From contig CAZRCI010000015.1 of assembly GCA_964598535.1 (NCBI GenBank), forward strand, positions 1 through 64,000: a stretch of DNA of 64,000 nt, given 5' to 3'. A program made the translations under genes and the position numbers. The notes beneath the pieces are model-generated. The model saw only the letters and a program-made list of their open reading frames with translations, was not told the DNA's origin and made no database searches. Below, in pieces: positions 8,716 through 17,394 of this stretch; position 1 is the first letter of the stretch, and every line of letters starts with the position of its first letter. The stretch comes from JALHMI01 sp964598535 (GTDB lineage: Bacteria; Planctomycetota; Planctomycetia; Pirellulales; PALSA-1355).

Positions 8716-8925
8716 AGCTGCCGCTGCGAGGTGAAAGTTCCGGGGGGAGTCTGGCTGCGAGATGGCCTCCTTAAGGCGATTGCCCACAACGATTTTCGAC
8801 CCCAACAGCGCGCGCGTCAAGCAAGGCGCGCAAGACGGGACCTCACAGGGCACGTCGGGAAGGATGCCTTTGCCCGGCAGTGGAAAGCCGCCCCCCCGCC
8901 GCTCGCAGGGAGAGCGTTGCGCGTT

Positions 8926-9243
8926 CTATTCTTCGATGACTTCCTTGACGGGCTGCACGAAGTGCGGGCTCTTGGCCGAGGTCGAGAGCTCTTCGGCCTT
9001 TTTCAAGGCCTGTTTGCGCTGGCTGTACTCGAACAGCGCGACACGCTTCATCGACTGATTGAATACGCCCCAGAAGGCTTTCAGGCGTACTTCCTTGGCG
9101 ACCTTGGCGCGGCTTTTGCGCTTGACGGGTTTTTTTACGCCGTCGGCATCCTTCTCGGCAGCTTTTTTCTTCGTTTTGCCGGCACGTTCGGCGGCGTCGG
9201 ATTCTTCTCGTAATTCCTTGCGATTAAGGACTTTACGTGCCAT
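8926..9243 (-). CDS. Small lysine-rich conserved protein
   Basis: The 105-residue frame starts at ATG 9243 behind GGAAAG. The first half is very basic and likely disordered (KTKKKAAEKDADGVKKPVKR). The second half is helical with conserved-looking aromatic positions (LKAFWGVFNQSMKRVALFEY). It may bind nucleic acid or ribosomes, but I do not recognise the family. The longer overlapping frame from 9834 is a shadow. It lies 210 bp upstream of the Hsp70 gene on the same strand. Confidence 0.65.
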   Translation of the reverse strand: MARKVLNRKELREESDAAERAGKTKKKAAEKDADGVKKPVKRKSRAKVAKEVRLKAFWGVFNQSMKRVALFEYSQRKQALKKAEELSTSAKSPHFVQPVKEVIEE

Positions 9244-9540
9244 GTTTTGCAACTTTCCAAGAAGGGGTACAGGCTGCCGCATGCCGGCAATTTGCGCACT
9301 CGCGCGGAGCCGGCTAAAAGCCCAATCATACTGGATTTTCCGCGCGGCGACTAGCGTGACTCTTGCGGGGGATGCCTGGAGGACGGTAGCGCTCGTCCGG
9401 CTGCCACGCCGCAGCGCCGTCGAGCGGCCAACCGCCTTCGGCCGCAGCGCGTGATAGGATGGAAGGGAGAACCCCGGCGGAGAGCCGCCTCCCTGGTTCT
9501 CTCCCGATATCTTCCGGCAGCCCCCCGGCAACTGGTGCCC

Positions 9541-10959
9541 GTGAACACGTTCTCTGGACAACGCGCGATCGTCATCGGCGCCGGCATCACCGGACTGTCC
9601 GCGGCGCACCGGCTCGCGGAACTGGCTCCCCAAGTCGAACTCGCCGTGCTGGAAGCCGGGCCGCGGGCCGGCGGAGTGCTCGAAACCGTGCGCTCGGGCG
9701 GATATCTCATCGAACGCAGCGCCGACAACTTTATCACCAACGTTTCCTGGGCGTCGGATTTGTGTCGCCGCGTAGGCCTGGGCGCCGAATTGATCGCCAC
9801 CCGAACCGAGCAGCGTGGGGCGTTGGTCGTGCATCGCGGCCGGCTCGAGCGCGTGCCGGCGGGGTTCATGCTCATGGCGCCGGGCAGGTTGTGGCCGCTG
9901 GTGACGACGCCGCTCTTGAGCCCTTGGGGCAAGCTGCGGCTCTTGGCCGAGTCGCTCGTTCCGCGTCGCAAGGTGGCCGGCGATGAAAGCCTGGCCTCGT
10001 TTGCCCGCCGACGTTTAGGGCGCGAGGCGTTTGAGAGGATCGTGCAGCCGCTCGTGGGTGGAATTTACGCCGCTGATCCGGAAAAGCTCAGCCTGGAGGC
10101 CACCTTGCCCCGTTTCCTGGAGATGGAACGCAAGCACGGCAGCCTGATTCGCGCCGCCCGATCGAGCGGCAGCGGCGCCGACCAACATGCGGCGGAGAGC
10201 GGCGCTCGATATGGATTGTTCGCCACGCTGCGCGAGGGCATGAGCTCGCTGGTCGAGCGGCTGGTCGAGCGGCTGCCCGCCGGAAGCCTGCGACTAAACG
10301 CGCCGGTGCTGAGCCTCGATCGCCAGGGGGCTACGCAGTGGTCGGTCGCGCTCGAGTCGGGCGAATCGCTCGTGGCCGACGCGGTGATCGTCGCCGTGGG
10401 AGCTCCGCAGGCCGCGCGGCTGCTCGCCGAGGTGGATGAAACCGCCGCGCGGCTGCTCGCGCAGATCGAATATGCCGGCACGTCGGTCGTCTCGCTCGGT
10501 TACCGACGCGGCGATCTTGCCCATCCGCTCGATGGTTTTGGGTTTGTCGTACCGGCCGTGGAAAAGCGGCGGATTCTGGCCGGCAGCTTCGCGAGCATCA
10601 AGTTCGACGGCCGCGCGCCCGAGGGACAGGTGCTCGTCCGCGTATTCATTGGCGGCGCGTTACAACGCGAACTGGCGGGGCTGACCGATGACCGATTGCG
10701 GCAAATCGCCACGGAAGAGCTGCGCGACGTCCTGCGGACGCGCGCCGAACCGCTCCTGGTAGACATTGCGCGCTGGCCCGGCTCGATGCCCCAGTATCAC
10801 CTGGGGCACATGGCCCTGGTGGCCGCGATCGAGGCGGCCGCGGCGCGGCATCCGGGCCTTGCCTTGGCGGGAAATGCCTATCATGGCGTCGGCATTCCTC
10901 ATTGCGTCCACAGCGGAGAACTGGCCGCCGAGCGGTTGGCGAAATCTCTTGCCTCGTGA
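9541..10959 (+). CDS. hemG: Protoporphyrinogen/coproporphyrinogen oxidase, HemY/HemG type
   Basis: This FAD-dependent enzyme oxidises a porphyrinogen to the porphyrin late in haem synthesis. GTG 9541 is taken as start, giving 472 residues that begin just before the dinucleotide-binding motif VIGAGITGLSAAHRL. GGVLETVRSGGYLIERSADN is the typical substrate and FAD contact region. PLVGGIYAADPEKLSLEATL and the C-terminal LALAGNAYHGVGIPHCVHSG complete the family signature. The gene is monocistronic here. HemW lies 23 kb away. Whether it makes protoporphyrin or coproporphyrin cannot be decided from sequence alone. Confidence 0.92.
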   Translation: MNTFSGQRAIVIGAGITGLSAAHRLAELAPQVELAVLEAGPRAGGVLETVRSGGYLIERSADNFITNVSWASDLCRRVGLGAELIATRTEQRGALVVHRGRLERVPAGFMLMAPGRLWPLVTTPLLSPWGKLRLLAESLVPRRKVAGDESLASFARRRLGREAFERIVQPLVGGIYAADPEKLSLEATLPRFLEMERKHGSLIRAARSSGSGADQHAAESGARYGLFATLREGMSSLVERLVERLPAGSLRLNAPVLSLDRQGATQWSVALESGESLVADAVIVAVGAPQAARLLAEVDETAARLLAQIEYAGTSVVSLGYRRGDLAHPLDGFGFVVPAVEKRRILAGSFASIKFDGRAPEGQVLVRVFIGGALQRELAGLTDDRLRQIATEELRDVLRTRAEPLLVDIARWPGSMPQYHLGHMALVAAIEAAAARHPGLALAGNAYHGVGIPHCVHSGELAAERLAKSLAS

Positions 10960-11445
10960 GCGAACGCCGCTCTCCGGGGGGCGTACACACCCTCGGCCTC
11001 GCTTTTGCGCCATCCCAACCCGGCCAACCGCCTCAGCCCGATGAGGCTCATCGGCATAACGATTTGCGTCGCTATTTTGAGAGCGCATCCAGGCGATCGT
11101 CGTGCGCGGTGCGCAGATGGATGCCCCCCAAAAAAGGGTGCGTGAGTGCCTGGCGGCAGTGCGCCATTTTGGCGTCAAGGCTTTTTTGCCGAGATTGCCT
11201 GATTGCGAGGGTCTCGCGCGGATGGGCGGGCGCTGGGGCACAGAGAGCTGCTTGGACCCTCGCAATGGTAGATGGCGTGGGTTACGATTGACGCCCACGG
11301 CCTTCCTAGCCGGGTGCTGGCGTTGATCGGGCGTCCGTTGGCGATGTTCCCCGGCGCCCTAGCGTGTGCTCGGTTTGCCGGCCGTGGCCTGCCGCGTGTT
11401 CCCTCCCGCCCCCCACGCTTTTGGTACAAAGGACCCTGAGAACTG
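10960..11445. other. Intergenic region upstream of MFS transporter
   Basis: No convincing gene is present in 486 bp. A perfect 11-bp inverted repeat, TTGCGAGGGTC (11203-11213) with GACCCTCGCAA (11255-11265), encloses a 41-nt GC-rich loop about 180 bp before the transporter start and could be a structured leader. AAAGGA ahead of 11446 is the ribosome site. Confidence 0.45.
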
Positions 11446-12843
11446 ATGAACGAACGGCCTTATCGCTGGTATCGCGAGCTCAACCGCTATCACTGGTTCG
11501 TCCTCACTGTGGCAGCGCTGGGATGGCTGTTCGACACGATGGATCAGCAACTTTTCGCGCTGGCTCGCCGGCCCGCGATGATCGAGCTCGTCGGCCAGAA
11601 GCCCCCGGAGGGCGTGACGCTGACCGCTGAGCAGAAGGCCGAAGACCTTCGCGTCGTCAATGAATATGCCGGCTATGCGACGAGCATCTTCCTGATCGGT
11701 TGGGCCAGCGGCGGCTTGTTTTTCGGGGTGCTTGGCGACCGGATCGGCCGCGCGAAGACGATGGTCTGGACGATTCTGATCTATTCGCTGTTTACGGGCC
11801 TGAGCGCGCTTTCGGTGGGTTTTTGGGATTTCGCGTTCTATCGATTCCTCACCGGACTGGGCGTGGGTGGCGAGTTCGCCGTGGGGGTGTCACTCGTGGC
11901 CGAGGTGATGCCGCACCGCGCTCGACCGTTCGCCCTGGGACTGTTGCAGGCGCTCTCGGCGGTGGGCAATATCTCGGCGGCTTTCATCAGCATGGGGATG
12001 ACGCAGCTCGAAAGTTCCCAGGTGATCAGCAGCGCCTGGCGCATCATGTTCGTCGTTGGCACGTTGCCGGCCTTGTTAGCCCTGGTGATTCGCCGCCGTT
12101 TGAAGGAGCCCGAACGCTGGCAGGCAGTCGCCACCGCAGGCAACGGTTCGCGGCTCGGCTCTTATGGCGAATTGTTCGCCGATCCGCGCTGGCGGCGGAA
12201 TGCGATCGTCGGCATGCTCTTGGCCTTTTCCGGCGTGGTCGGATTGTGGGGAATTGGCTTTTTCAGCTACGACCTGATTTCCTCCGTGCTTCGCAAGCGT
12301 TTTGAAGCCGAGGGGCTGAGCCCGGCGGACGTCACCGCCAAGGTCGGCTATTGGACGGGCATGGTTTCGATCGTGCAGAACCTGGGCGGATTTTGCGGAA
12401 TCTATGCTTTTAGCACGATCACGCAATACACCGGCCGGCGGCCCGCGTTCGCCGTATCTTTTCTGGCCGCGATGGTCAGTACGGCTTACGTCTTCTGGTA
12501 CCTGCAGGATGTGACCCAGTTCCTAGGGCCGTTTCCGGTGGGAGTATTGCCGATCTTCATCATGGGCTTCTGTCAGCTTTCGCTGTTTGGCGGCTATGCG
12601 ATCTATTTCCCCGAACTGTTCCCCACTCGGCTCCGCAGCACGGGCACATCGTTCTGCTACAACGTGGGCCGGTTCGTGGCGGCGCTGGGCCCCGCCGCTC
12701 TGGGCGTGCTGACGGCTTACGTATATGCCGACCAGGCCGAGCCGATGCGGTATGCCGGCGTCACGATGTGCGGCATCTTCCTATTGGGGTTGGCCGTGTT
12801 GCCGTTCGCGCCGGAAACCAAAGACATGCCGCTGCCGGAGTAA
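11446..12843 (+). CDS. MFS transporter, organic acid:H+ symporter type
   Basis: A 465-residue protein with 12 predicted membrane helices. It carries the MFS motif A after helix 2 (FGVLGDRIGRAKTM) and the FYRFLTGLGVGGEFAVGVSL helix typical of the sialate/aromatic-acid symporter group. A second signature, YFPELFPTRLRSTG, follows helix 9-10. The first loop is long (residues ~45-75). It lies beside a fatty-acid oxidation cluster on the opposite strand, so a carboxylate or aromatic acid substrate is plausible but not shown. Confidence 0.88.
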   Translation: MNERPYRWYRELNRYHWFVLTVAALGWLFDTMDQQLFALARRPAMIELVGQKPPEGVTLTAEQKAEDLRVVNEYAGYATSIFLIGWASGGLFFGVLGDRIGRAKTMVWTILIYSLFTGLSALSVGFWDFAFYRFLTGLGVGGEFAVGVSLVAEVMPHRARPFALGLLQALSAVGNISAAFISMGMTQLESSQVISSAWRIMFVVGTLPALLALVIRRRLKEPERWQAVATAGNGSRLGSYGELFADPRWRRNAIVGMLLAFSGVVGLWGIGFFSYDLISSVLRKRFEAEGLSPADVTAKVGYWTGMVSIVQNLGGFCGIYAFSTITQYTGRRPAFAVSFLAAMVSTAYVFWYLQDVTQFLGPFPVGVLPIFIMGFCQLSLFGGYAIYFPELFPTRLRSTGTSFCYNVGRFVAALGPAALGVLTAYVYADQAEPMRYAGVTMCGIFLLGLAVLPFAPETKDMPLPE

Positions 12844-12947
12844 CGGCGGGAAGCCGTCGCCGGTCTCGGTGAGGCCGGCTTGCATGTCGTGCGGCGCCCG
12901 CGGGTGGCAGACGCCGTCCACCAAAGCGGAGGTCGGGCCACGAAACG

Positions 12948-13442
12948 CTACGGCCGCATCACGCCACACGCGGGGGCTTCCCAGCCCAGCGCGTTTTGCC
13001 GGGCGACAAGCTCGTCGAACCGCCTGGCGATCTCGGCCGGCAGCGGGGCCATGCGCCGCACGCGCATGTCGATGTGCGCTCCGACGTGCTCTTGAATCGC
13101 CGCCAGGCGGCCGCTTTCGTCGATCGTCATGAAGTGCATGAAATGAATCCGCTTGGCGCTGCGTCCCAGCGCCCGGCTGTGAATCGTGATGTTCCAGCCG
13201 ACGTGAACCTCGGAAAGATAACGGGTGTGCGTCTCGAGCGCGAAGCTGCCGGCGCCGTTCGCGCGGAAATAGGCTTCGTTGAAGCCGAATTCGTCGGCGA
13301 ACTTTTCGAACGCGCAACTGAACAGATGGGTGTACCACATGACGTTCATGTGCCCCATCTCGTCGCGGAAGTCGGCGGGAATCTGCGCCTGATAGGTGAC
13401 GGGCAGTCCGCTGAGGTCAAGTTTCGCGATCTTTTCGGCCAT
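12948..13442 (-). CDS. Acyl-CoA thioesterase family protein (4HBT hot-dog)
   Basis: The start is ATG 13442 (MAEKIAKLDLSGLPVTYQAQ), giving 164 residues. DFRDEMGHMNVMWYTHLFSC is the 4HBT-like signature with an Asp/Gly-His-Met-Asn turn. ETHTRYLSEVHVGWNITIHS forms the central strands. The sequence resembles thioesterase domains found with carnitine or betaine metabolism. It is the third gene of a minus-strand set with FadB-like and thiolase genes, so it probably releases or edits acyl-CoA intermediates. A strong hairpin lies just upstream, which may reduce its read-through expression. Confidence 0.8.
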   Translation of the reverse strand: MAEKIAKLDLSGLPVTYQAQIPADFRDEMGHMNVMWYTHLFSCAFEKFADEFGFNEAYFRANGAGSFALETHTRYLSEVHVGWNITIHSRALGRSAKRIHFMHFMTIDESGRLAAIQEHVGAHIDMRVRRMAPLPAEIARRFDELVARQNALGWEAPACGVMRP

Positions 13443-13468
13443 CGAACCTTCGTCCCACAAACGTGAGC

Positions 13469-13500
13469 ATCGCTGGCGGCGTTTGCGCGCCGCCAGCGAT
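13469..13500 (-). terminator. Intercistronic hairpin/terminator after the FadB-like gene
   Basis: A perfect 13-bp stem (13469-13481 with 13488-13500, arm ATCGCTGGCGGCG) closes a 6-nt loop. It lies between the FadB stop (13532) and the thioesterase start (13442). The minus-strand tail is only weakly T-rich, so it may attenuate rather than fully terminate. Confidence 0.65.
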
Positions 13501-13531
13501 GGCTCTGGAAAAATATCCAGAAGTTACGTCG

Positions 13532-15652
13532 CTACTCTTTCGACTTGTCGAAGCTGGCGAAGGTTTGACCACTTTCGGCGAGCCGCTTGAGCAGCGGGGC
13601 CGGCGTCCACAAGCTGCCGTGCTGCTTTTCGAATTCGCACACGCGGTCGTAAACCTTCGCGAGGCCCACGGTATCGGCATACCACATCGGACCGCCCCGG
13701 AAGGCCGGGTAACCGTACCCCAGGATGTAGAGCATGTCGATATCGACCGCTCGCAGGGCGATGCCTTCATCCAGGATATTCGCGCCCTCGTTGACCAGGG
13801 CGTACAGCGTGCGGTCAAGGATCTCTTGATCCGAGATCTCGCGCCGCTGGATCCCGGCCTTCTTGGCTTCTTCCTCGATGAGGGCCTGGATTTCCGGATC
13901 GGGGATCGGCAACCGATTGCCCGGCTCGTACTTGTACCAGCCGGCGCCGGTCTTTTGACCGTAGCGGCCGCGCTCGCAGATCAGGTCGGCCACGAGCGGC
14001 TGGCGAATGCCTTCCGGCTCCAGGTGCTTGTACTCTTTGCGAATTCGCCAACCCACGTCGAGCCCGGCCAGATCGCCCACGGCCAAGGGCCCCATCGCCA
14101 TGCCATAGTCGTACAGCACCTTGTCGACCTGCTCGACCCGGGCGCCCTCTTCCAACAGGAACTGCGCCTCGCGCATGTAGCAGTGGAACATCCGGTTGCC
14201 CACGAATCCCCGGCAATTGCCCACTAGGATGCCGACCTTGTTGATGCGCTTGGCGATCGCCATCGAGGTGGCGATGACCGAGTCGCTCGACTGCTTGCCG
14301 CGTACGATTTCGACGACCCGCATCACGTTCGCCGGGCTGAAGAAGTGGTGGCCGATGACCTGCTGGGGGCGCGAGGTGGCCGAAGCGATCTCGTCGACGT
14401 TCAAGGTCGAGGTATTGCTCGCCAGAATGGCCTCGGGCTTGGTGACCTTGTCGAGTTCGGCGAAGACACTTTTCTTGAGCGACATTTCCTCGAAGACCGC
14501 TTCGACGACGACGTCCGCCTCCGTGAACTTGTCGTAGCTCGTCGTCGGCTCGATAAGCGCCATTCGCTGGTCCATTTGTTCCTGCGTCAGGCGGCCCTTA
14601 GCCACGGTCGCGGCATAATTCTTCTTGATGATGGCCAGTCCGCGGTCGAGCGCCTCTTGCGAGACTTCCTTGAAGAGGACCGGAATGCCGGCGTTGGCAT
14701 AGTTCATGGTGATACCGCCGCCCATGGTGCCGCCGCCGACGACGGCCGCGCGTTTGATTTCCAGCAGCGGCGTGTCCTTGGCGATGCCGGGGATCTTGGC
14801 CACGGCCCGTTCGCCAAAGAAGACGTGGATCAACGCCTTCGACTGATCGGAGAACAGGCACTCTTTGAAGATCTCTTGCTCCTTTTCGAGGCCGGCCTCG
14901 AAGGGCAGCTTCGTCGCGGCTTCGACGGCGTCGATGGCCTTGCCCGGAGCGAACAGCCCGCGGGAACGTTTCTTCACGGCGTCGCGGGCCGTGGCCAGGG
15001 CCTTTTCGTTTTCGGCCTGGTTCGAGATCTTGTCCGTCAGGTCGCACGTGCGCCGCGGGGGCTGGCCGATCTTTTCGCGGGCAAACGCCACGGCCCCGGC
15101 CAGCAGGTCGCCTTCAATGAGTTTGTCGAGGATGCCGGCCGCGAGCGCCTTGGAAGCAGGCACCGGATCGCCAAACGCGCACATCTCGGCCGCCACGGCC
15201 ACGCCGGCCAGACGCGGCAAGCGTTGCGTGCCGCCAGCGCCGGGAATGATGCCCAGCTTGCACTCGGGCTGGCCGACCAGCGCCTTGGGCACGGCCACGC
15301 GGTAGTGGCACGCCATGGCCGTCTCCAGCCCGCCGCCGAACGCCGTGCCATGAATCGCGGCCACGATCGGCTTCGGACAGCCTTCGACGATCGCCAGGAT
15401 CGGATTGAAGCCGACGCCCCGCTCGGTCTTACCGCTGGTCATTTTGCCGAACTCTTTGATGTCGGCGCCGGCGATGAACGTCCGGCCGCCGCCGATCAGC
15501 ACGATCGCCTGGACCGAGTCGTCGGCCGCGGCTTTCTCGACCGACTCCTTGATTCCCTGGGGCACGCCGGGGCTGAGGGCATTGACCGGTGGGTTGTTGA
15601 TCGTGATGACGGCCACGTCACCGTCTTTTGTCAGGCTGACCAGTTCGCTCAT
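13532..15652 (-). CDS. fadB: Bifunctional enoyl-CoA hydratase / 3-hydroxyacyl-CoA dehydrogenase
   Basis: A 706-residue fusion enzyme for steps 2 and 3 of beta-oxidation, starting at ATG 15652. The N-terminal crotonase domain shows GGGRTFIAGADIKEF (oxyanion loop), FGGGLETAMACHYRVA and the Glu-containing PECKLGIIPGAGGTQRLPR. The Rossmann motif of the dehydrogenase is VVGGGTMGGGITMNYANAG near residue 305. VIGHHFFSPANVMRVVEIVR carries the catalytic His region, and GYGYPAFRGGPM near the end belongs to the C-terminal helical domain. The thiolase gene lies just upstream (stop 15744) and is co-directional, as usual for fadBA units, though in reversed order. Confidence 0.94.
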   Translation of the reverse strand: MSELVSLTKDGDVAVITINNPPVNALSPGVPQGIKESVEKAAADDSVQAIVLIGGGRTFIAGADIKEFGKMTSGKTERGVGFNPILAIVEGCPKPIVAAIHGTAFGGGLETAMACHYRVAVPKALVGQPECKLGIIPGAGGTQRLPRLAGVAVAAEMCAFGDPVPASKALAAGILDKLIEGDLLAGAVAFAREKIGQPPRRTCDLTDKISNQAENEKALATARDAVKKRSRGLFAPGKAIDAVEAATKLPFEAGLEKEQEIFKECLFSDQSKALIHVFFGERAVAKIPGIAKDTPLLEIKRAAVVGGGTMGGGITMNYANAGIPVLFKEVSQEALDRGLAIIKKNYAATVAKGRLTQEQMDQRMALIEPTTSYDKFTEADVVVEAVFEEMSLKKSVFAELDKVTKPEAILASNTSTLNVDEIASATSRPQQVIGHHFFSPANVMRVVEIVRGKQSSDSVIATSMAIAKRINKVGILVGNCRGFVGNRMFHCYMREAQFLLEEGARVEQVDKVLYDYGMAMGPLAVGDLAGLDVGWRIRKEYKHLEPEGIRQPLVADLICERGRYGQKTGAGWYKYEPGNRLPIPDPEIQALIEEEAKKAGIQRREISDQEILDRTLYALVNEGANILDEGIALRAVDIDMLYILGYGYPAFRGGPMWYADTVGLAKVYDRVCEFEKQHGSLWTPAPLLKRLAESGQTFASFDKSKE

Positions 15653-15743
15653 GGAGGAAGCCCTTTTGTGGAAGGAGGGAGGCGGCGGCCCAAGCAATCG
15701 CTGGCTCGCGCCGCCGCGGTAAGGATTGTGGAATTTGCCGCGA

Positions 15744-16934
15744 CTACAGGCAGGCCTCGAACAGGCCTGCCGCGCCCTGTCCGCCGCCGATGCACATCGT
15801 CACGACGCCGTATTTCACCTTGCGGCGAAGCATTTCGTTGGCGAGCGTGCCCACCATGCGCGAGCCCGTCATGCCGAACGGATGTCCGATGGCGATCGAG
15901 CCGCCGTTGACATTCAGTTTGTTGGGGTCGATGCCCAGCCGATCGCGACAGTAAATCACTTGCACGGCAAAGGCTTCGTTCAGCTCCCACAGGCCGATAT
16001 CGTCGACCGTGAGCCCGTTGCGCTGGAGCAACTTCGGCACGGCAAACACGGGACCGATGCCCATCTCGTCCGGCTCGCAGCCGGCGACCTGAAAGCCGCG
16101 AAAGATCAGTTTGGGTTGGATGCCCAGTTTTTCGGCTCGGGCGCGCGACATGACGACACACATGCTGGCGCCGTCGGACATTTGCGAGGCGTTGCCGGCG
16201 GTAACGGAGCCCGCGCCGCTGTCGGGATCGAAATAGGGCTTCAGCTTCAACAGGCCTTCGAGCGTCGTGTCCGGGCGGTTGCACTCGTCTTTGGTGATCG
16301 TGTGCCGCTCGGTGTCGCCAATTTTGCCGGTCGCTTTGTCGATGATGCCGCGGGTGACAGTCATCGGGGCGAGCTCTTCGTCGAGGTAGCCCTCGGCCTG
16401 GGCGATGGCCGTCCGCTGTTGGCTCGCCAGAGAATACTCGTCCTGGGCTTCGCGGCTGATCTTATAGCGTTTGGCGACGACCTCGGCCGTGTCGCCCATC
16501 ACCATGTAGATGCCAGGCTTTTGCTCCAGTACCACCGGATTGGGCTCGCTCTTGCGGCCGGCGATGGCCGTGATGCTTTCAACGCCGCCGGCCAGCGCCA
16601 CGTCGACGTTTTCGTTCAACACCAGATGCGAGGCCATCGCCACGGCTTGCAGGCCCGAGGAGCAAAACCGGTTGATCGTGCAGCCCGCCACGGTCACCGG
16701 CAACCCGGCGCGAATCGCCGCCACGCGGGCCACGTTCATGCCCTGGGTATGTTCAGGGTTGGCGCAGCCCATGTAGATGTCTTCGATCCCCGACGGATCG
16801 AGCTGCGGAACCTTCTTCAGCACGTCCGTAATGCAGTGCGCGGCCAGGTCGTCGGGCCGAGTGAGATTGAACGAGCCGCGAAAGCTCTTGGCGAGCGGCG
16901 TCCGCGAATGGGCAACCACAACGGCTTCTCTCAT
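15744..16934 (-). CDS. fadA: Acetyl-CoA C-acyltransferase (thiolase)
   Basis: A 396-residue thiolase that cleaves 3-ketoacyl-CoA in the last step of beta-oxidation. The acylated cysteine is Cys91 in INRFCSSGLQA. The second and third active-site signatures are GGSIAIGHPFGMTGSR (His) and VTMCIGGGQGAAGLFE (Cys). NEAFAVQ also fits. It is the first gene of the minus-strand operon with the FadB-like gene 92 bp downstream. Its promoter region faces the fadD promoter across a 460-bp intergenic span that carries a candidate operator. Confidence 0.95.
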   Translation of the reverse strand: MREAVVVAHSRTPLAKSFRGSFNLTRPDDLAAHCITDVLKKVPQLDPSGIEDIYMGCANPEHTQGMNVARVAAIRAGLPVTVAGCTINRFCSSGLQAVAMASHLVLNENVDVALAGGVESITAIAGRKSEPNPVVLEQKPGIYMVMGDTAEVVAKRYKISREAQDEYSLASQQRTAIAQAEGYLDEELAPMTVTRGIIDKATGKIGDTERHTITKDECNRPDTTLEGLLKLKPYFDPDSGAGSVTAGNASQMSDGASMCVVMSRARAEKLGIQPKLIFRGFQVAGCEPDEMGIGPVFAVPKLLQRNGLTVDDIGLWELNEAFAVQVIYCRDRLGIDPNKLNVNGGSIAIGHPFGMTGSRMVGTLANEMLRRKVKYGVVTMCIGGGQGAAGLFEACL

Positions 16935-17394
16935 CAGTCGATCTCCTGGTGATTTTGGTCCGCCGGCGCACCGCTCACACGGATAGCGCTTTGATTCGGA
17001 CAGCGCAAGCCGGAGGGAACCGGGGAGTAGGATAGATAGCGCGCTAAACCAACCCGCGAGCCGGGATTAGGCCGGTGAGAAGGGCCGTCAACCGGCCGGA
17101 AACATGCCTGGGTCCAGGCACCTACCGTCCGTTCGGTAGAATGTACACGATTCGCCAAGGCTTGGGAAGATAGGCGAAGCGTGGGCGGATTTCGCCTCTG
17201 GTAGTCGCCCCCGCCACGATTTCTCCCTGGAAGCTTGGCGCATGACGGTCAGCGCGGCACTCGGTCCTGGCCTTATCGCTCGCGATCGCCGGACCGCGTA
17301 TGCTATCGCTTGCGCCCGCTCGCAATGCGAGGCATTCACCTCGCAGGCGTGCCACGGCTTCCACGGGCCCAGGCAATCACGAGGAGTTCGAGTC
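16935..17394. other. Divergent promoter region of the beta-oxidation operons
   Basis: The 460-bp region separates thiolase (minus) and fadD (plus). It carries the palindrome described at 17122-17139. TAGAAT (17137-17142), overlapping the palindrome, could be a plus-strand -10 element, but a good -35 is not visible. No gene is supported here. Confidence 0.55.
17122..17139. promoter_or_regulatory. Candidate TetR-type operator shared by divergent fad operons
   Basis: The sequence CTACCGTCCGTTCGGTAG is an imperfect-centre palindrome with perfect 6-bp arms. From memory, TetR-family repressor PfmR of Thermus, which controls fatty-acid and phenylacetate genes, binds TACCGACCGNTNGGTN; this site differs from that pattern at one defined base. 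It lies ~190 bp from the thiolase start and ~255 bp from the fadD start. No TetR gene is in the window. The assignment is an inference from motif and context. Confidence 0.5.
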
